Shown piece by piece: positions 8,386 through 18,906 of a stretch of 64,000 nt of DNA. The DNA lies in NCBI GenBank assembly GCA_050248995.1, contig JBFWRI010000005.1:13333-77332 (forward strand), written 5' to 3'. The DNA comes from JBFWRI01 sp050248995. GTDB taxonomy: Bacteria; Pseudomonadota; Alphaproteobacteria; JAIXQD01. The stretch's first letter is position 1; each line of letters starts with the position of its first letter. The notes below the pieces were generated by a model. That model ran no database searches. It had not been told where the DNA came from and saw only the letters and a list, made by a program, of their open reading frames with translations. Position numbers and translations under genes: made by a program.

Positions 8386-8904
8386 CTAATTAATAACCTG
8401 CCAGTCACCATCCGGCATCAGGCACGCGGTGCCGTAACTGCCTTGCGTGCGGCCACCCACGGTGACTTTCTGCTGGTACTCGCGGCAGTGTTGGCCGCTC
8501 ATGCTGTTATCAACCACGGCAGCGGCTGGAATAACTTCGTATGTGCGTACACGCTGTTCGTAGCTGGGGGCCGAATACACAACGTGCTGCTGCTTGTAAA
8601 AGTTATGGCGCGGCCGGTGATACGAATACGAGTTGTAGTAACCGTTGCTGCGTCCGCTGCGATAATAGGCACGGTCGGCACGGTCCAGCGAAGTACCGAT
8701 CGACTGACCGGCAACAGCACCGGCCACGGCGCCGATGGCCGTTGCCCATGTGTTGCCTTTACCCTTACCGAATTGGTGACCGACAACGCCGCCACCCAGT
8801 GCGCCAAGGATCAGGCCGAGATCGTCCTTGTTGCCGGCGGATGCGGGGGCGGCCGCAACAACAGCCAGTGAAACTGCAAGAAAACCGGTGAGAAGTTTAC
8901 GCAT
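8386..8904 (-). CDS. Glycine-zipper outer-membrane-associated protein (17 kDa antigen / RT0821-like)
   Basis: The mature part follows a signal peptide (MRKLLTGFLAVSLAVVAAAPASA, ending in AxA). It shows a Gly-zipper hairpin (LGLILGALGGGVVGHQFG, then AIGAVAGAVAGQSIGTSLD), a Tyr/Ser/His-rich spacer and a C-terminal domain REYQQKVTVGGRTQGSYGTAC typical of the RT0821/Lpp0805 surface family. No lipobox Cys follows the signal, so it is probably not a lipoprotein. I start at the ATG at 8904. The upstream in-frame start would add 11 residues ahead of the signal peptide. It is monocistronic, with its own terminator. Confidence 0.85.
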   Translation of the reverse strand: MRKLLTGFLAVSLAVVAAAPASAGNKDDLGLILGALGGGVVGHQFGKGKGNTWATAIGAVAGAVAGQSIGTSLDRADRAYYRSGRSNGYYNSYSYHRPRHNFYKQQHVVYSAPSYEQRVRTYEVIPAAAVVDNSMSGQHCREYQQKVTVGGRTQGSYGTACLMPDGDWQVIN

Positions 8905-9010
8905 GCGATGCAAGGCTCCTTTGGGCCTACCACCCAAGGCTCTCTTTTCACTGTGGCTGAATTGGGGCCGGATTACGGAAGTTTGTGGGTATTTAAAGGA
9001 AATAAAATAA

Positions 9011-9349
9011 CTAAAACAGCTTGCTGCCGTCCGGAACTTTCTGGTCCGGACGTATTAAAACAATATTCCCGCCTTCATCCGCAAAGCCCGTGCACAGAAA
9101 TTGCGATACGAATTTGCCGATCTGTTTTTCGCCCAGGTTCACGCAGCCGACAACCTGCCGCCCGATAAGTTCTTCTGGCTTATAATGTACGGTGATTTGT
9201 GCCGACGATTGCAGCGTGCCGATCTCGGGCCCGAAATCGACCCATATCTTATAAGCCGGCTTGCGGGCTTCAGGGTATTGCTCGGCTTTCGTCACTGTGC
9301 CGACGCGCAGCTCAACTGATTCAAACGTGCTGTAAGGAATAACGTTCAT
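9011..9349 (-). CDS. csaA: CsaA-like tRNA-binding domain protein
   Basis: The 112 residues form a single OB-fold tRNA-binding domain (ESVELRVGTVTKAEQYPEA near the N-terminus, then QVVGCVNLGEKQIGKFVSQF and the terminal VPDGSKLF). The match to CsaA along the whole length is strong. CsaA dimers bind tRNA and have been linked to protein export and chaperone activity in Bacillus and Agrobacterium. Its ATG overlaps the stop of the CYTH gene by 4 bp, so the two are translated together. Confidence 0.9.
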   Translation of the reverse strand: MNVIPYSTFESVELRVGTVTKAEQYPEARKPAYKIWVDFGPEIGTLQSSAQITVHYKPEELIGRQVVGCVNLGEKQIGKFVSQFLCTGFADEGGNIVLIRPDQKVPDGSKLF

Positions 9350-9921
9350 GCGGCCATCGCCGCAACAGCCAGTTTGCGGTACGAGTCTGTTACCTGTTCG
9401 CCAAGATGTTGGCCCAGCTTTTCCAGCACCTCGTTCAACAACTTATGCGCGTCGTCGGCGCAGGTACCCATTGTGGCGGCCACTTCAACTTCGACAAAGG
9501 TACCGAGAGTTTCAACCTTATCGATACACACGCGCAGGCGGCTGCCGTCCTTATAAGTTTCCCAAGGCGTGCGTTCCTTGATGACGGTGCAGACAACCTC
9601 AAGGTTCAGTGTCGTCAGCAGTTCGGTGATTTCGGCCACGCCCGCGCCGCTAAAGCTGTAGTTCTTTTCAATGCGCTCCGACTTGTTACGCTCAGCGTTC
9701 AGAGGCATTTTTGTATCCAGCGTGATAACGCCATTCTCCTCGCGAATGCGCACAACAATCTTGCGTGCTTTCAGGTGGCCGTGCTTATCACAGAAGTAGA
9801 TATCCTTGGCGTTTTCAGTCGCAACACGCTTGAAGCCCATCGTGGGCAATTTGGCTTCAATGGCAGGAATCGCGGCAGGGTCCAGCCGATACTTGTGTTC
9901 GACTTCCAGCTCGCTCTTCAT
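9346..9921 (-). CDS. CYTH-domain protein, class IV adenylate cyclase/triphosphatase-like
   Basis: The 191-residue protein begins with the CYTH signature EVEHKYRL (ExExK). It continues with alternating charged strands (KIVVRIREENGVITLDTK, RSERIEKNY-like KSERIEKNYSF, DGSRLRVCIDKVETLGTFVEVEV) that line the tunnel binding triphosphate and metals. CyaB-type members are class IV adenylate cyclases, while others are thiamine-triphosphatases or inorganic triphosphatases, and sequence alone does not choose between these. It lies in a minus-strand run with typA (12 bp upstream) and csaA (4-bp overlap). Confidence 0.85.
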   Translation of the reverse strand: MKSELEVEHKYRLDPAAIPAIEAKLPTMGFKRVATENAKDIYFCDKHGHLKARKIVVRIREENGVITLDTKMPLNAERNKSERIEKNYSFSGAGVAEITELLTTLNLEVVCTVIKERTPWETYKDGSRLRVCIDKVETLGTFVEVEVAATMGTCADDAHKLLNEVLEKLGQHLGEQVTDSYRKLAVAAMAA

Positions 9922-9933
9922 GCGCCCTCTCGG

Positions 9934-11757
<1,824 letters not shown>

Positions 11758-11814
11758 GGTACTTCCCTGTTTGCGGCGCCTTCGTACCATGCCGCACCGC
11801 AAAAAGGCCAGTCT

Positions 11815-12933
11815 TTATTTGGGCTCTTTTACAATCACCCGCACCAGTGCCGGTCCGCGCACGCGGGGTGTAGCGCCTAATGCCTGCAGGGCTGCCAGCC
11901 GCTTGGGCAGGCTCGGGTGGGTCGACCACAACCGCCGCCACCATGTGGCATGCGGTGCATAAATCAGCATGTCGCGCAGTGTGCGCGGCACCTGCCACTG
12001 CACACGGTTTCCGGAAATCTGCACCAGCGCGCTGGCCATAGCGGAAGCATCGCCGGTGATGGTCACGGCGCCGGCATCAGCCTGCATTTCGCGTTCGCGC
12101 AGGATGATGCGTTTTAAAAGCTCACTCAGTGCCGCGCCCACCGAAAGCGTAGTGGCTAATAACATCACGAACGGTAGGCTGAATAGCAGCCGGTTATAGC
12201 GTGTCGGGTATCCCATCAGGCTGTGCACGACATACCGCCACAGCACGCCGGCAGTCCACGAAAAGATGCCGACAATCACCAGGGCGACGATCAGCAGGCG
12301 CACGTCGCCGTGCCGGATATGTGACAACTCATGCGCCAGCACGGCGCGTGTTTCGGCGGTGTCCAGCTGGCCGATGAGGCCTGCGGTGACCGTGATGGAA
12401 TATGTCGACGGGCCGATGCCGCTTGCAAACGCATTCGGTGGCAGCTCGCGCGCCAGATATAATTTTGGCATGGGCATGCGCGCGCGTTTGCATACGTCTT
12501 CCAGCGCATCATACAGCGGCGGGCACTCCGTGTGCGCGATGCCCCGCGCGTGTGACATCGCCGTAATCAGCTTGTCCTGATAGCGGAAACCGATCACCAG
12601 CCATAACAATGACAAGACCAGCAGCCATGGTGCAGCATCCAGTGTTGTCTGCATCATCAGGGGGGCATAGTGGTTCCACAACATCCCCGGGGATGCCGGC
12701 AGCGTGTGCAGCATGCGTCCTGACAAGGGCGGCACGATCTCCATCGCCTGCCAGAAATACTGCGGTACAATATCCGTAACATGCGGCGGCCATGCGAATG
12801 TGACAGACCAGTTCCCCATCAGCAGAACGCCGCAGGCAATCAGTACCAGTGTCATCAGGATGCCCCAGAAGGTCGCCATCAGCAGCAGCGGAAAACACAG
12901 CAGAAGGAAAACGGTTTTAAGGGTGTTGGTCAC
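11815..12933 (-). CDS. M48-family membrane metalloprotease (HtpX/Ste24-like)
   Basis: The 372-residue protein has N-terminal helices (~5-37 and ~95-112). The zinc motif is [10 protein letters not shown] (HExxH, ~200-204), and downstream the third zinc ligand Glu lies in [14 protein letters not shown] hydrophobic pair sits between them (~210-275). M48 proteases degrade or process membrane proteins during envelope stress. The start is GTG at 12931-12933. The neighbouring DUF1674 gene ends 3 bp upstream, so the two are probably one operon. The C-terminus ([15 protein letters not shown]) carries the substrate-side HPS motif common in HtpX relatives. Confidence 0.88.
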   Translation of the reverse strand: MTNTLKTVFLLLCFPLLLMATFWGILMTLVLIACGVLLMGNWSVTFAWPPHVTDIVPQYFWQAMEIVPPLSGRMLHTLPASPGMLWNHYAPLMMQTTLDAAPWLLVLSLLWLVIGFRYQDKLITAMSHARGIAHTECPPLYDALEDVCKRARMPMPKLYLARELPPNAFASGIGPSTYSITVTAGLIGQLDTAETRAVLAHELSHIRHGDVRLLIVALVIVGIFSWTAGVLWRYVVHSLMGYPTRYNRLLFSLPFVMLLATTLSVGAALSELLKRIILREREMQADAGAVTITGDASAMASALVQISGNRVQWQVPRTLRDMLIYAPHATWWRRLWSTHPSLPKRLAALQALGATPRVRGPALVRVIVKEPK

Positions 12934-12936
12934 GCG

Positions 12937-13095
12937 TCAGAAATCCGAACAGCGGCCCTTCTGTTCCCAGTCGCCAAAACGGGTTGGCTCGGGCCCCTTG
13001 GGGCCCCCGATTTCCGGCATATCCGGCTGCGGTGTTGGCGCAGGCTTGTTCTTCAGTACAGGTAAAGATGCCGCATTGGCCGGTTTTTCGCTCAT
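12937..13095 (-). CDS. DUF1674 / SDHAF4-like succinate dehydrogenase assembly factor
   Basis: A 52-residue reading frame from the ATG at 13093-13095. Its C-terminus PEPTRFGDWEQKGRCSDF (residues 35-52) is the invariant signature of DUF1674, the bacterial homologue of mitochondrial SDHAF4, which binds flavinylated SdhA and helps its assembly. The N-terminal half is Pro/Ala-rich and disordered, as usual for the family. The gene is too short for standard ORF cut-offs. It diverges from rpe and runs into the M48 protease gene with 3 bp between them. This DUF1674 - M48 - rpe neighbourhood recurs in Alphaproteobacteria. Confidence 0.9.
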   Translation of the reverse strand: MSEKPANAASLPVLKNKPAPTPQPDMPEIGGPKGPEPTRFGDWEQKGRCSDF

Positions 13096-13181
13096 TTGGC
13101 TATAATTACAGGCCCCGTGCCTCTGTTCAAGCCATTCTAGCGCTGATACCTATATAACAACGTGAATCAAGGACGGTTTTA

Positions 13182-13835
13182 ATGGTGCAGATCGCAGCAT
13201 CCATGCTGGGGGCTGACTGGCTGAATTTCGGTGCGGAAATCGCCAAAGGCGATGCCGCGGGCGCCGACCGCTGGCAGATTGACATCGCCGACGGGCATTT
13301 TGCGCCCACCATCACCTATGGCGAAGAATTGGTGCGCCGTTGTAAGCAAGCATCAAAACTGCCGATTGAAATTCACTTGATGGTCACCAATCCACGCGCC
13401 TGGTTCAAGATGATGGCGGACATCGGCGTTGAGATGGTGGTTTTCCATGCTGAAGCGGCGCCAGATCTTCACGAAACAATCATGGCCTGTAAAAAGCACG
13501 GCCTTAAAGTCGGTGTGGCGCTGAACCACGACACGGATATTGCGGTTCTGTTGCCCGAATTGGCGCATATCGACCAGATTACACTGATGGGCATTATTAC
13601 CGGCTGGAGCGGCCAGAAAATGATTCCGGCCACGGTCGACCGTGCTGCAGCCTTAAGCAAGGCGATCAAGGCCGGTGGATACAAGATAATCCTGCAGGTG
13701 GATGGTGGCGTGAACATGGAAACAGCTCCCGCGCTCGCAAAAGCAGGTGTTACCGGTGTTGTGACATCGGCATATTTATTCCGTGCCACTGATCCGGCGC
13801 AGGCGCTGCAGGATCTGCGGAAGGTTTTCGCCTGA
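13182..13835 (+). CDS. rpe: Ribulose-phosphate 3-epimerase
   Basis: The 217-residue TIM barrel carries the family landmarks: AASMLGADWLNFGAEI at the start, the metal ligands in HFAPTITYG (DGHF, usually D-x-H) and in IEIHLMVTNP, the TLMGIITGWSGQKMIP loop (G-x-x-G-Q phosphate contact), and QVDGGVNMETAP with the catalytic Asp. It interconverts ribulose-5-phosphate and xylulose-5-phosphate in the pentose phosphate pathway. AAGGACGG upstream supplies the ribosome site. The gene is coupled by TGATG to the heparinase gene. One variation from textbook Rpe is ITGWSGQ where many have PGFGGQ. Confidence 0.93.
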   Translation: MVQIAASMLGADWLNFGAEIAKGDAAGADRWQIDIADGHFAPTITYGEELVRRCKQASKLPIEIHLMVTNPRAWFKMMADIGVEMVVFHAEAAPDLHETIMACKKHGLKVGVALNHDTDIAVLLPELAHIDQITLMGIITGWSGQKMIPATVDRAAALSKAIKAGGYKIILQVDGGVNMETAPALAKAGVTGVVTSAYLFRATDPAQALQDLRKVFA

Positions 13836-15496
13836 TGCCATTTTCCGAGATTAAGAACAAGCTGCAGAACATGGCGTATGGCTCGCGCATGTACCAGAAC
13901 ATGCTGCGCGGGGGCGCTGGCGCCCGCGGCCCGGTTGATCTGAATATGATCCCGACCGATATCTGGCCGGCACAGGCGCAACTGGGGCAACATTACCTGA
14001 GTTATGATTTCGGCCTGGATGTGCAGGATGGTGCCGATGAACCATCGTTGCTGGCGTCGGCCGTGCGGCCTGCCCAGGTGGATCCACGCGTGCATGATTT
14101 CGGCTGGCTGCGCGACTTGCGCGTGCTGGGTGGTGACGAGGCGCGCCGCCGCGCCCGCACGCTTATCACCGCGTGGCTAGACCGCTTTGCCAACTGGGAT
14201 GAGGCCGCGTGGGCGTTGGCGCCGCTTGGCTCGCGCGTTGCCAATGCGCTGGCCCTGCATGATTTCTATTGTGCCAGCGCCGATGATGCGTTCCGGGGGC
14301 GCCTGTTTGATACACTGGCCAGTCATGTGCGTCACCTTGGGCTGACACTGCCGGCGAATGTGCAGGGTTATCCGTTCCTGCAGGCGATGAAGGGCCTGAT
14401 TTTCGGGTCGCTGTGTTTGCCGGGCCTCGATTCACATTTTGAAAAAGCAGTCGCGTTGCTGGTCGGCCGTCTTGATAGTCTGCTGACCAACGACGGGTTT
14501 TGCCGCGAGCGGAGTCCGCGTGTGCAACTGATGATGCTGCGCGATCTGATCGATATCCGTAATCTGCTTAATCAGGCGGGGCTGGCGGTGCCGCAGACAT
14601 TGACAGCGACGATTGATCAGATGGCTCCAGCATTGCGTTTCATCAGCCATGGCGATGGTGGTCTGGCGCTCTTTCATGGCGCCGATGAAGGTCTGCCGGT
14701 ACTGATTGAGGCTATTTTGACACAGACCGGCACGCGCAGCCGCAAGCGCACGCAGATGAGCGACAGCGGCTTCGAGAAAATGACGGCGGGACGCAGTCTC
14801 TTACTGGTCGATGCGGGCCAGCCGCCAGCTCCCGGCTTTGATGCACAGGCACATGCCGGCATTGCCGCTTTCGAATTCAGCGTCGGCCGCGAACGTATTC
14901 TTGTGAATTGTGGCGCGATTGACCGCCCAACACCGGCATGGCGACAGGCGCTGGCCGCCACGGCTGCGCACAACACGGTGACAGTGCAGGATACCAATGC
15001 GGTTGAGGTGACGGGCAACGGTATCGGTTCCAGGCCTACGCTTTTTGAAGTCGAGCGTGACGATCATGAAAACTTTTCGCGCCTTATCATTACGCACAAT
15101 GCTTATGCCGATGTCGCGCAGCTGGTGCACCGTCGCGTGCTGCAACTGTCCAGCGACGGGCTAACACTTCAGGGAGAAGAGCAGTTACGCGGGGCGCTGG
15201 GCGCCTCGTTCGCTGTGCGTTTCCATCTGCATCCCAGCGTGCAGGTCTCGCTGATCCAGGATGGTCGCGCCGCGCTGCTTAAGCTGCCATCGGGCCATGG
15301 CTGGCGCCTGAAGTGCCAGCCTCACACGATGAGCCTGCTGCCCAGCATCTATGCCGGCGATGCCCAGTTGGCGGCAGGTTTTGGCGGCGGAGGCACGGGT
15401 CCAGCCCAGATCCGGCCAACACGGCAGCTGGTCATTGAAGGTAAAATGTCACAGGATGTTGTTGACTTGGCCTGGTCATTAAGCCGTGAAGGGTAG
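13835..15496 (+). CDS. Heparinase II/III-family polysaccharide lyase-like protein
   Basis: In this 553-residue protein the N-terminal half is an alpha-helical toroid (WLRDLRVLGGDEARRRARTLITAWLDRFANWD; the NWDEAAWALAPLGSRVANAL segment). The C-terminal half is the beta-rich heparinase II/III domain (AFEFSVGRERILVNCGAI and AAHNTVTVQDTNAVEV, the catalytic-region His in AAHNT). No signal peptide is visible. This heparinase-like protein is commonly found directly after rpe in Alphaproteobacteria. The actual substrate is not known for that clade. The start overlaps the rpe stop by 1 bp (TGATG). Confidence 0.88.
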   Translation: MPFSEIKNKLQNMAYGSRMYQNMLRGGAGARGPVDLNMIPTDIWPAQAQLGQHYLSYDFGLDVQDGADEPSLLASAVRPAQVDPRVHDFGWLRDLRVLGGDEARRRARTLITAWLDRFANWDEAAWALAPLGSRVANALALHDFYCASADDAFRGRLFDTLASHVRHLGLTLPANVQGYPFLQAMKGLIFGSLCLPGLDSHFEKAVALLVGRLDSLLTNDGFCRERSPRVQLMMLRDLIDIRNLLNQAGLAVPQTLTATIDQMAPALRFISHGDGGLALFHGADEGLPVLIEAILTQTGTRSRKRTQMSDSGFEKMTAGRSLLLVDAGQPPAPGFDAQAHAGIAAFEFSVGRERILVNCGAIDRPTPAWRQALAATAAHNTVTVQDTNAVEVTGNGIGSRPTLFEVERDDHENFSRLIITHNAYADVAQLVHRRVLQLSSDGLTLQGEEQLRGALGASFAVRFHLHPSVQVSLIQDGRAALLKLPSGHGWRLKCQPHTMSLLPSIYAGDAQLAAGFGGGGTGPAQIRPTRQLVIEGKMSQDVVDLAWSLSREG

Positions 15497-15586
15497 TTTT
15501 TTATAAATAAAAACAACATATTAGTTATTCCGGCTTCGAATTTACCAAGGAAAAATTAGTTAAAAAATGATGAAAGTATTTTGAGT

Positions 15587-15602
15587 ACCGAAACTTTTCG
15601 GT
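15587..15602. promoter_or_regulatory. Palindrome in the AT-rich leader of the repeat-protein gene
   Basis: ACCGAAA-CT-TTTCGGT is a perfect inverted repeat with a 2-bp centre. It lies about 75 bp upstream of the repeat-protein start, within a 180-bp AT-rich intergenic stretch (15497-15676). It could be an operator or a small mRNA hairpin; no T-run follows it. I see no clear -35/-10 pair in this stretch. Confidence 0.35.
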
Positions 15603-15676
15603 TAGAACGTTCCCAGTTCGATTTTTTAGGCGAATTTCGCTACTCGCTCATAGGCATATCTAAGGAAGGTTTCATC

Positions 15677-17638
15677 ATGTTGCGTAAAGCTTTGTTCTTC
15701 ATCGCCCTGATTGCTTGCTACGCAGCCAGCATTGAACCGGCGCAAGCGCTTTTCAATCCGAACTGCCAGGTCGGCAACCGTAACTGGTACTGCGCCCCCG
15801 GCACGACTCCGCCCTCGGGCGGCCCGATCACCGTGTGTATCGAGACCGTCAAGAACGGCGTGGTTACCGATCGCCGCGATATCACGTTCGCCAATGCCAC
15901 GGCCATGGACATCTTCCTTGATAGCGCACCGGCCAACACGTCATACGAACCTTGCGGCACCACGCCATCGTGCACGCAGTCCACACAGACCCGCACGCAA
16001 CAGTGCCCCACCGGCCAGACCGGCATCATCACCGAACAGCGCACCATCTGCGTTGGCGGTAACCCGACTGTGACAACGGAATGGACCGAGATCAGCCGCA
16101 CCTGTTCATCGGTTTGCACGCCCAGCACCGAACAACGCACATTGGCTTGTCCGGCTGGTCAGGTCGGCGTTGGCATCATTGAACAGCGCACGGTTTACAG
16201 TGGCATTTCATGCCCTGCCCCGACGCCGTGGACCGAAATCACCCGCGCCTGCGAAGGATGCCAGTCGTTCGAAGAAACACGCACGCGTTCATGCCCGGCC
16301 GGCTACACCGGCACGATCATCGATCGTCGCACGTTGAACGTAAATGGTTATTGCGGCCAGAACAGCAACTGGGTCGAAATCAGCAACACCTGTACACAAA
16401 CCTGCACGGAAATCTGCACAACCGAAACCACGCCTTGCGGCACCGGCTATACGGGCAATCAGACACGCATCGTAACGCAGAACACCGGCGGCGTGTGCGG
16501 CAACACAACCTATGGCCAGTGGGATCGCAGCCAGTGCGTGCAAACCTGCACACCCGGCAGCGAAACGCGTACCCGCCAGTGCCCGGCCGGTTACACAGGC
16601 ATCATCACCGACCAGCGTACGACGAACGTCGGCGGCGTCTGCGGTGTCTATGGCAGCTGGACTGAAATCAGCAACACCTGCACCCAGGTCTGCACCCCAG
16701 GTACGGAAACACGTAACCGCAGCTGCCCAGCTGGCTACACCGGCACCATTATTGATACGCGTACAACAAACGTAGGCGGTGTATGCGGTGTTTACGGTAG
16801 CTGGACGGAAACAACCAACACCTGCACACAAACCTGCACGCCTGGCTATGAAAGCCGTACGCGTTCATGCCCCGCCGGTTACACCGGCACGATTATCGAC
16901 CGTCGCACGACGAACGTCGGTGGTGTCTGCGGAACCTATGGCAGCTGGACCGAATACAGCAACACCTGCGTCCAGGTCTGCACGGAAACCACAACGACCG
17001 AAACCGCTTCATGCGGCGCTGGTTATGTCGGCACCAAGACCCGTACGGTTACCACCAACACGGGCGGTGTCTGTGGCAACACAACCTACGGCAACTGGGA
17101 TGACAGCCAGTGCCGCCCAGTCATCGTTGATTGCGATTACTGTACGGACAAGAACGCCCAGATCGGCCTCGAGTTCAACAAGAACGACCCGAACTACATC
17201 GATATCGTGCTGATCGCATCAAGCAACAACGGCCTGATGGGCAAGAGCTGCACCAAGGTCGATCCGATCCACGGCCGCCGCCTGGTCGCACGCATCCCGC
17301 TGGGTGCCACAGGCCAGAACTTCACCATCTCGGTGGATCTGCGCGCCAAGGTCTCGGGTGGCTCATGCACCACGACCGGCATGCTGGTCAACGGCTACAA
17401 GCCGCTGACGTTGACGCTGAACGTGAACAAGAGCGAGTCGTCAAACAACTACCTGAATTACCTGAACGTGGGTAACCAGACACAAAGCGGCGCTGTTGCA
17501 GCCAACACGATGTTCACTAACCCGAACAGCGTCACGGCAGCTTACGCCAACATGAACACGGATGGTCTGTTCGCCCAGTGCAGCGGCGCCTCGGTACCGC
17601 ACTACAACGTGCTGTACTACGGCCACAGCGTGAACTAA
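15677..17638 (+). CDS. Secreted cysteine-rich protein with eight thrombospondin-like repeats
   Basis: The 653-residue precursor starts at the ATG at 15677, with AAGGAAGGT as ribosome site. It has a signal peptide (MLRKALFFIALIACYAASIEPAQA). Residues ~25-98 are a unique N-domain. Residues 99-478 hold eight units of 44-49 residues, the last five exactly 48. Units 1-3 and 5-7 carry the pattern C-x-x-x-C-x-x-G-x-E-x-R-x-R-x-C-P-A-G-Y-T-G, then GGVCG and SWTEISNTC. Units 4 and 8 are a variant ending GGVCGNTTYGxWDxSQC. The WT..S.TC..TC..G...R.R.C register resembles thrombospondin type 1 repeats. Residues 479-653 form a unique C-domain with a CDYC start and no sorting signal. A role in adhesion or surface binding is inference. 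No family is recognised with certainty. Confidence 0.85.
   Translation: MLRKALFFIALIACYAASIEPAQALFNPNCQVGNRNWYCAPGTTPPSGGPITVCIETVKNGVVTDRRDITFANATAMDIFLDSAPANTSYEPCGTTPSCTQSTQTRTQQCPTGQTGIITEQRTICVGGNPTVTTEWTEISRTCSSVCTPSTEQRTLACPAGQVGVGIIEQRTVYSGISCPAPTPWTEITRACEGCQSFEETRTRSCPAGYTGTIIDRRTLNVNGYCGQNSNWVEISNTCTQTCTEICTTETTPCGTGYTGNQTRIVTQNTGGVCGNTTYGQWDRSQCVQTCTPGSETRTRQCPAGYTGIITDQRTTNVGGVCGVYGSWTEISNTCTQVCTPGTETRNRSCPAGYTGTIIDTRTTNVGGVCGVYGSWTETTNTCTQTCTPGYESRTRSCPAGYTGTIIDRRTTNVGGVCGTYGSWTEYSNTCVQVCTETTTTETASCGAGYVGTKTRTVTTNTGGVCGNTTYGNWDDSQCRPVIVDCDYCTDKNAQIGLEFNKNDPNYIDIVLIASSNNGLMGKSCTKVDPIHGRRLVARIPLGATGQNFTISVDLRAKVSGGSCTTTGMLVNGYKPLTLTLNVNKSESSNNYLNYLNVGNQTQSGAVAANTMFTNPNSVTAAYANMNTDGLFAQCSGASVPHYNVLYYGHSVN
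15971..17110 (+). repeat. Eight tandem coding repeats, last five of exactly 144 bp
   Basis: Unit starts, taken at the first Cys codon, are 15971, 16103, 16250, 16391, 16535, 16679, 16823 and 16967, and the array ends at 17110. Units 5-7 are close at the DNA level (shared stretches such as GTCTATGGCAGCTGGAC and CCGGCTACACCGGCA). Units 4 and 8 resemble each other more than their neighbours, giving an AAAB-AAAB order that suggests duplication of a four-unit block. Confidence 0.9.
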
Positions 17639-17646
17639 CACCTTAG

Positions 17647-17713
17647 GCTCAATCGCGGGCGAGCGAAATTGAGCTAGGAGGCCGGTCAGAAATGACCGGC
17701 CTCTTTCTTTTTG
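17647..17713 (+). terminator. Double hairpin with rho-independent terminator after the repeat-protein gene
   Basis: A first hairpin pairs GCTCAAT (17647-17653) with ATTGAGC (17668-17674). A second has a perfect 11-bp stem, 17678-17688 with 17693-17703, around a GAAA tetraloop, followed by TTTCTTTTT. It ends the plus-strand transcript and separates it from the convergent ogt-like gene. Confidence 0.9.
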
Positions 17714-17731
17714 GCCAAGCATAGTCTTGGC

Positions 17732-18235
17732 TTACTTCTCACTAAGAATGATACCTTCAGCCTTCAGCAGCGCGCGCTTGGTGGCGACGTCGCTGCCATA
17801 GCCGCCAAGCGTGCCGTTGGCACCCACAACGCGGTGACAGGGAATAAACGGGTATAGCGGGCAGGCTTTCATCGCCGTGCCCACCGCGCGCATGGCTTTG
17901 GGCTTGCCAATCGCGCGGGCGATATCCTGATAACTTAAAATCGTGCCCTTGGGGATGGCGGCCGCCTTGGCCCACACGGCCAACTGGAAATCGGTGCCGA
18001 ACGGCGTGCCGGTTTTCATGTCGACAACCTTGGGCGGTTTGCCGCTTTGCCAGCTTAGCTTCGGCCATTTCAGCTGCCATTGGCGGGCAATCGCCGATGC
18101 TTTGCGCTTGCCGATGAACATGCTGGTGACAAGGCTGCCGTCCGCGCGCTGCACAACAAGAACCGGGCCGAGCTTATGCTTGATTTCAACAACCCATACG
18201 CGGGCGTCATTGGTCGATGCAGGCTTGATTTTCAT
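17732..18235 (-). CDS. ogt: Methylated-DNA--protein-cysteine methyltransferase (Ogt/AGT)
   Basis: The protein has about 167 residues and the AGT C-terminal domain: FQLAVWAKAAAIPKGTILSYQDIARAIG (helix-turn-helix with the Arg/Lys finger), then the active site FIPCHRVVGANGTLGGYGS, where Cys accepts the O6-alkyl group of guanine. The N-terminal part is a short mixed domain without the Ada zinc site. I start at the ATG at 18235, which has AGGAT just upstream. An earlier in-frame start would add ten hydrophobic residues and overlap the divergent nth gene. It pairs functionally with nth as a DNA-repair divergon. Confidence 0.92.
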   Translation of the reverse strand: MKIKPASTNDARVWVVEIKHKLGPVLVVQRADGSLVTSMFIGKRKASAIARQWQLKWPKLSWQSGKPPKVVDMKTGTPFGTDFQLAVWAKAAAIPKGTILSYQDIARAIGKPKAMRAVGTAMKACPLYPFIPCHRVVGANGTLGGYGSDVATKRALLKAEGIILSEK

Positions 18236-18258
18236 CACGCATCCTATACACCAAAATA

Positions 18259-18906
18259 ATGCCACGCGCCAAGGTTGATGCGAACGAGTTCTTTAAACGG
18301 CTTTCAAAAGCGCGGCCCAATCCACGCACCGAACTTGATTACACAAATCCCTATACGCTGCTGGTCGCTGTTGTGCTGTCGGCGCAGGCAACCGACGTTG
18401 GCGTCAACAAGGCTACGCCCGCGCTGTTCAGGGTCGCCGACACGCCGCAGAAAATGGTGAAGCTGGGACTTGAAAAGCTGAAAGACTATGTGAAGACGAT
18501 CGGGCTTTTCAACACGAAGGCCAAGAACATCATCGCACTGTCGGAAATTCTTATCAGGGAACATGGCGGGAATGTACCAAAGCAGCGCGGCCAGCTGGAA
18601 AAGCTGCCCGGTGTGGGGCGCAAAACTGCGAACGTTGTGCTGAACGAAGCGTTCGGCGAGGCTACGCTGGCGGTTGATACGCATGTGTTCCGCGTTTCGA
18701 ACCGCACCGGCCTTGCGCCCGGCAAGACCCCGCTGGAAGTTGAAGAAAAACTTCTGCAGGTCGTGCCATCTAAATACATGCAGGGCGCACACCACTGGCT
18801 TATCCTGCACGGGCGTTATGTGTGTGTGGCGCGTAAGCCCAAATGTCCCGCCTGCGTGGTGAACGATTTATGCCTGTTTAAAGATAAAACCCAAGAGGTC
18901 GATTGA
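18259..18906 (+). CDS. nth: Endonuclease III (DNA glycosylase/AP lyase)
   Basis: The 215-residue protein has the helix-hairpin-helix LPGVGRKTANVVL with the catalytic Lys122, then Asp140 in AVDTHVFRV, and the C-terminal [4Fe-4S] ligands in CVARKPKCPACVVNDLC (C-x6-C-x2-C-x5-C). It removes oxidised pyrimidines and cleaves the abasic site in base-excision repair. The TGA overlaps the ATG of the Nudix gene, so the two are coupled. Confidence 0.95.
   Translation: MPRAKVDANEFFKRLSKARPNPRTELDYTNPYTLLVAVVLSAQATDVGVNKATPALFRVADTPQKMVKLGLEKLKDYVKTIGLFNTKAKNIIALSEILIREHGGNVPKQRGQLEKLPGVGRKTANVVLNEAFGEATLAVDTHVFRVSNRTGLAPGKTPLEVEEKLLQVVPSKYMQGAHHWLILHGRYVCVARKPKCPACVVNDLCLFKDKTQEVD

Noticed and set aside
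16289..16831. A 180-codon minus-strand frame opposite the Cys-rich repeats
   Set aside because: Its Ala/Gly/Asp-rich repeats are a mirror product of the coding repeats on the other strand.
15971..17110. Tandem repeats that could be taken for a CRISPR array
   Set aside because: The period is ~144 bp, the units are continuous coding sequence in one frame, and there are no spacers; it is a protein repeat.
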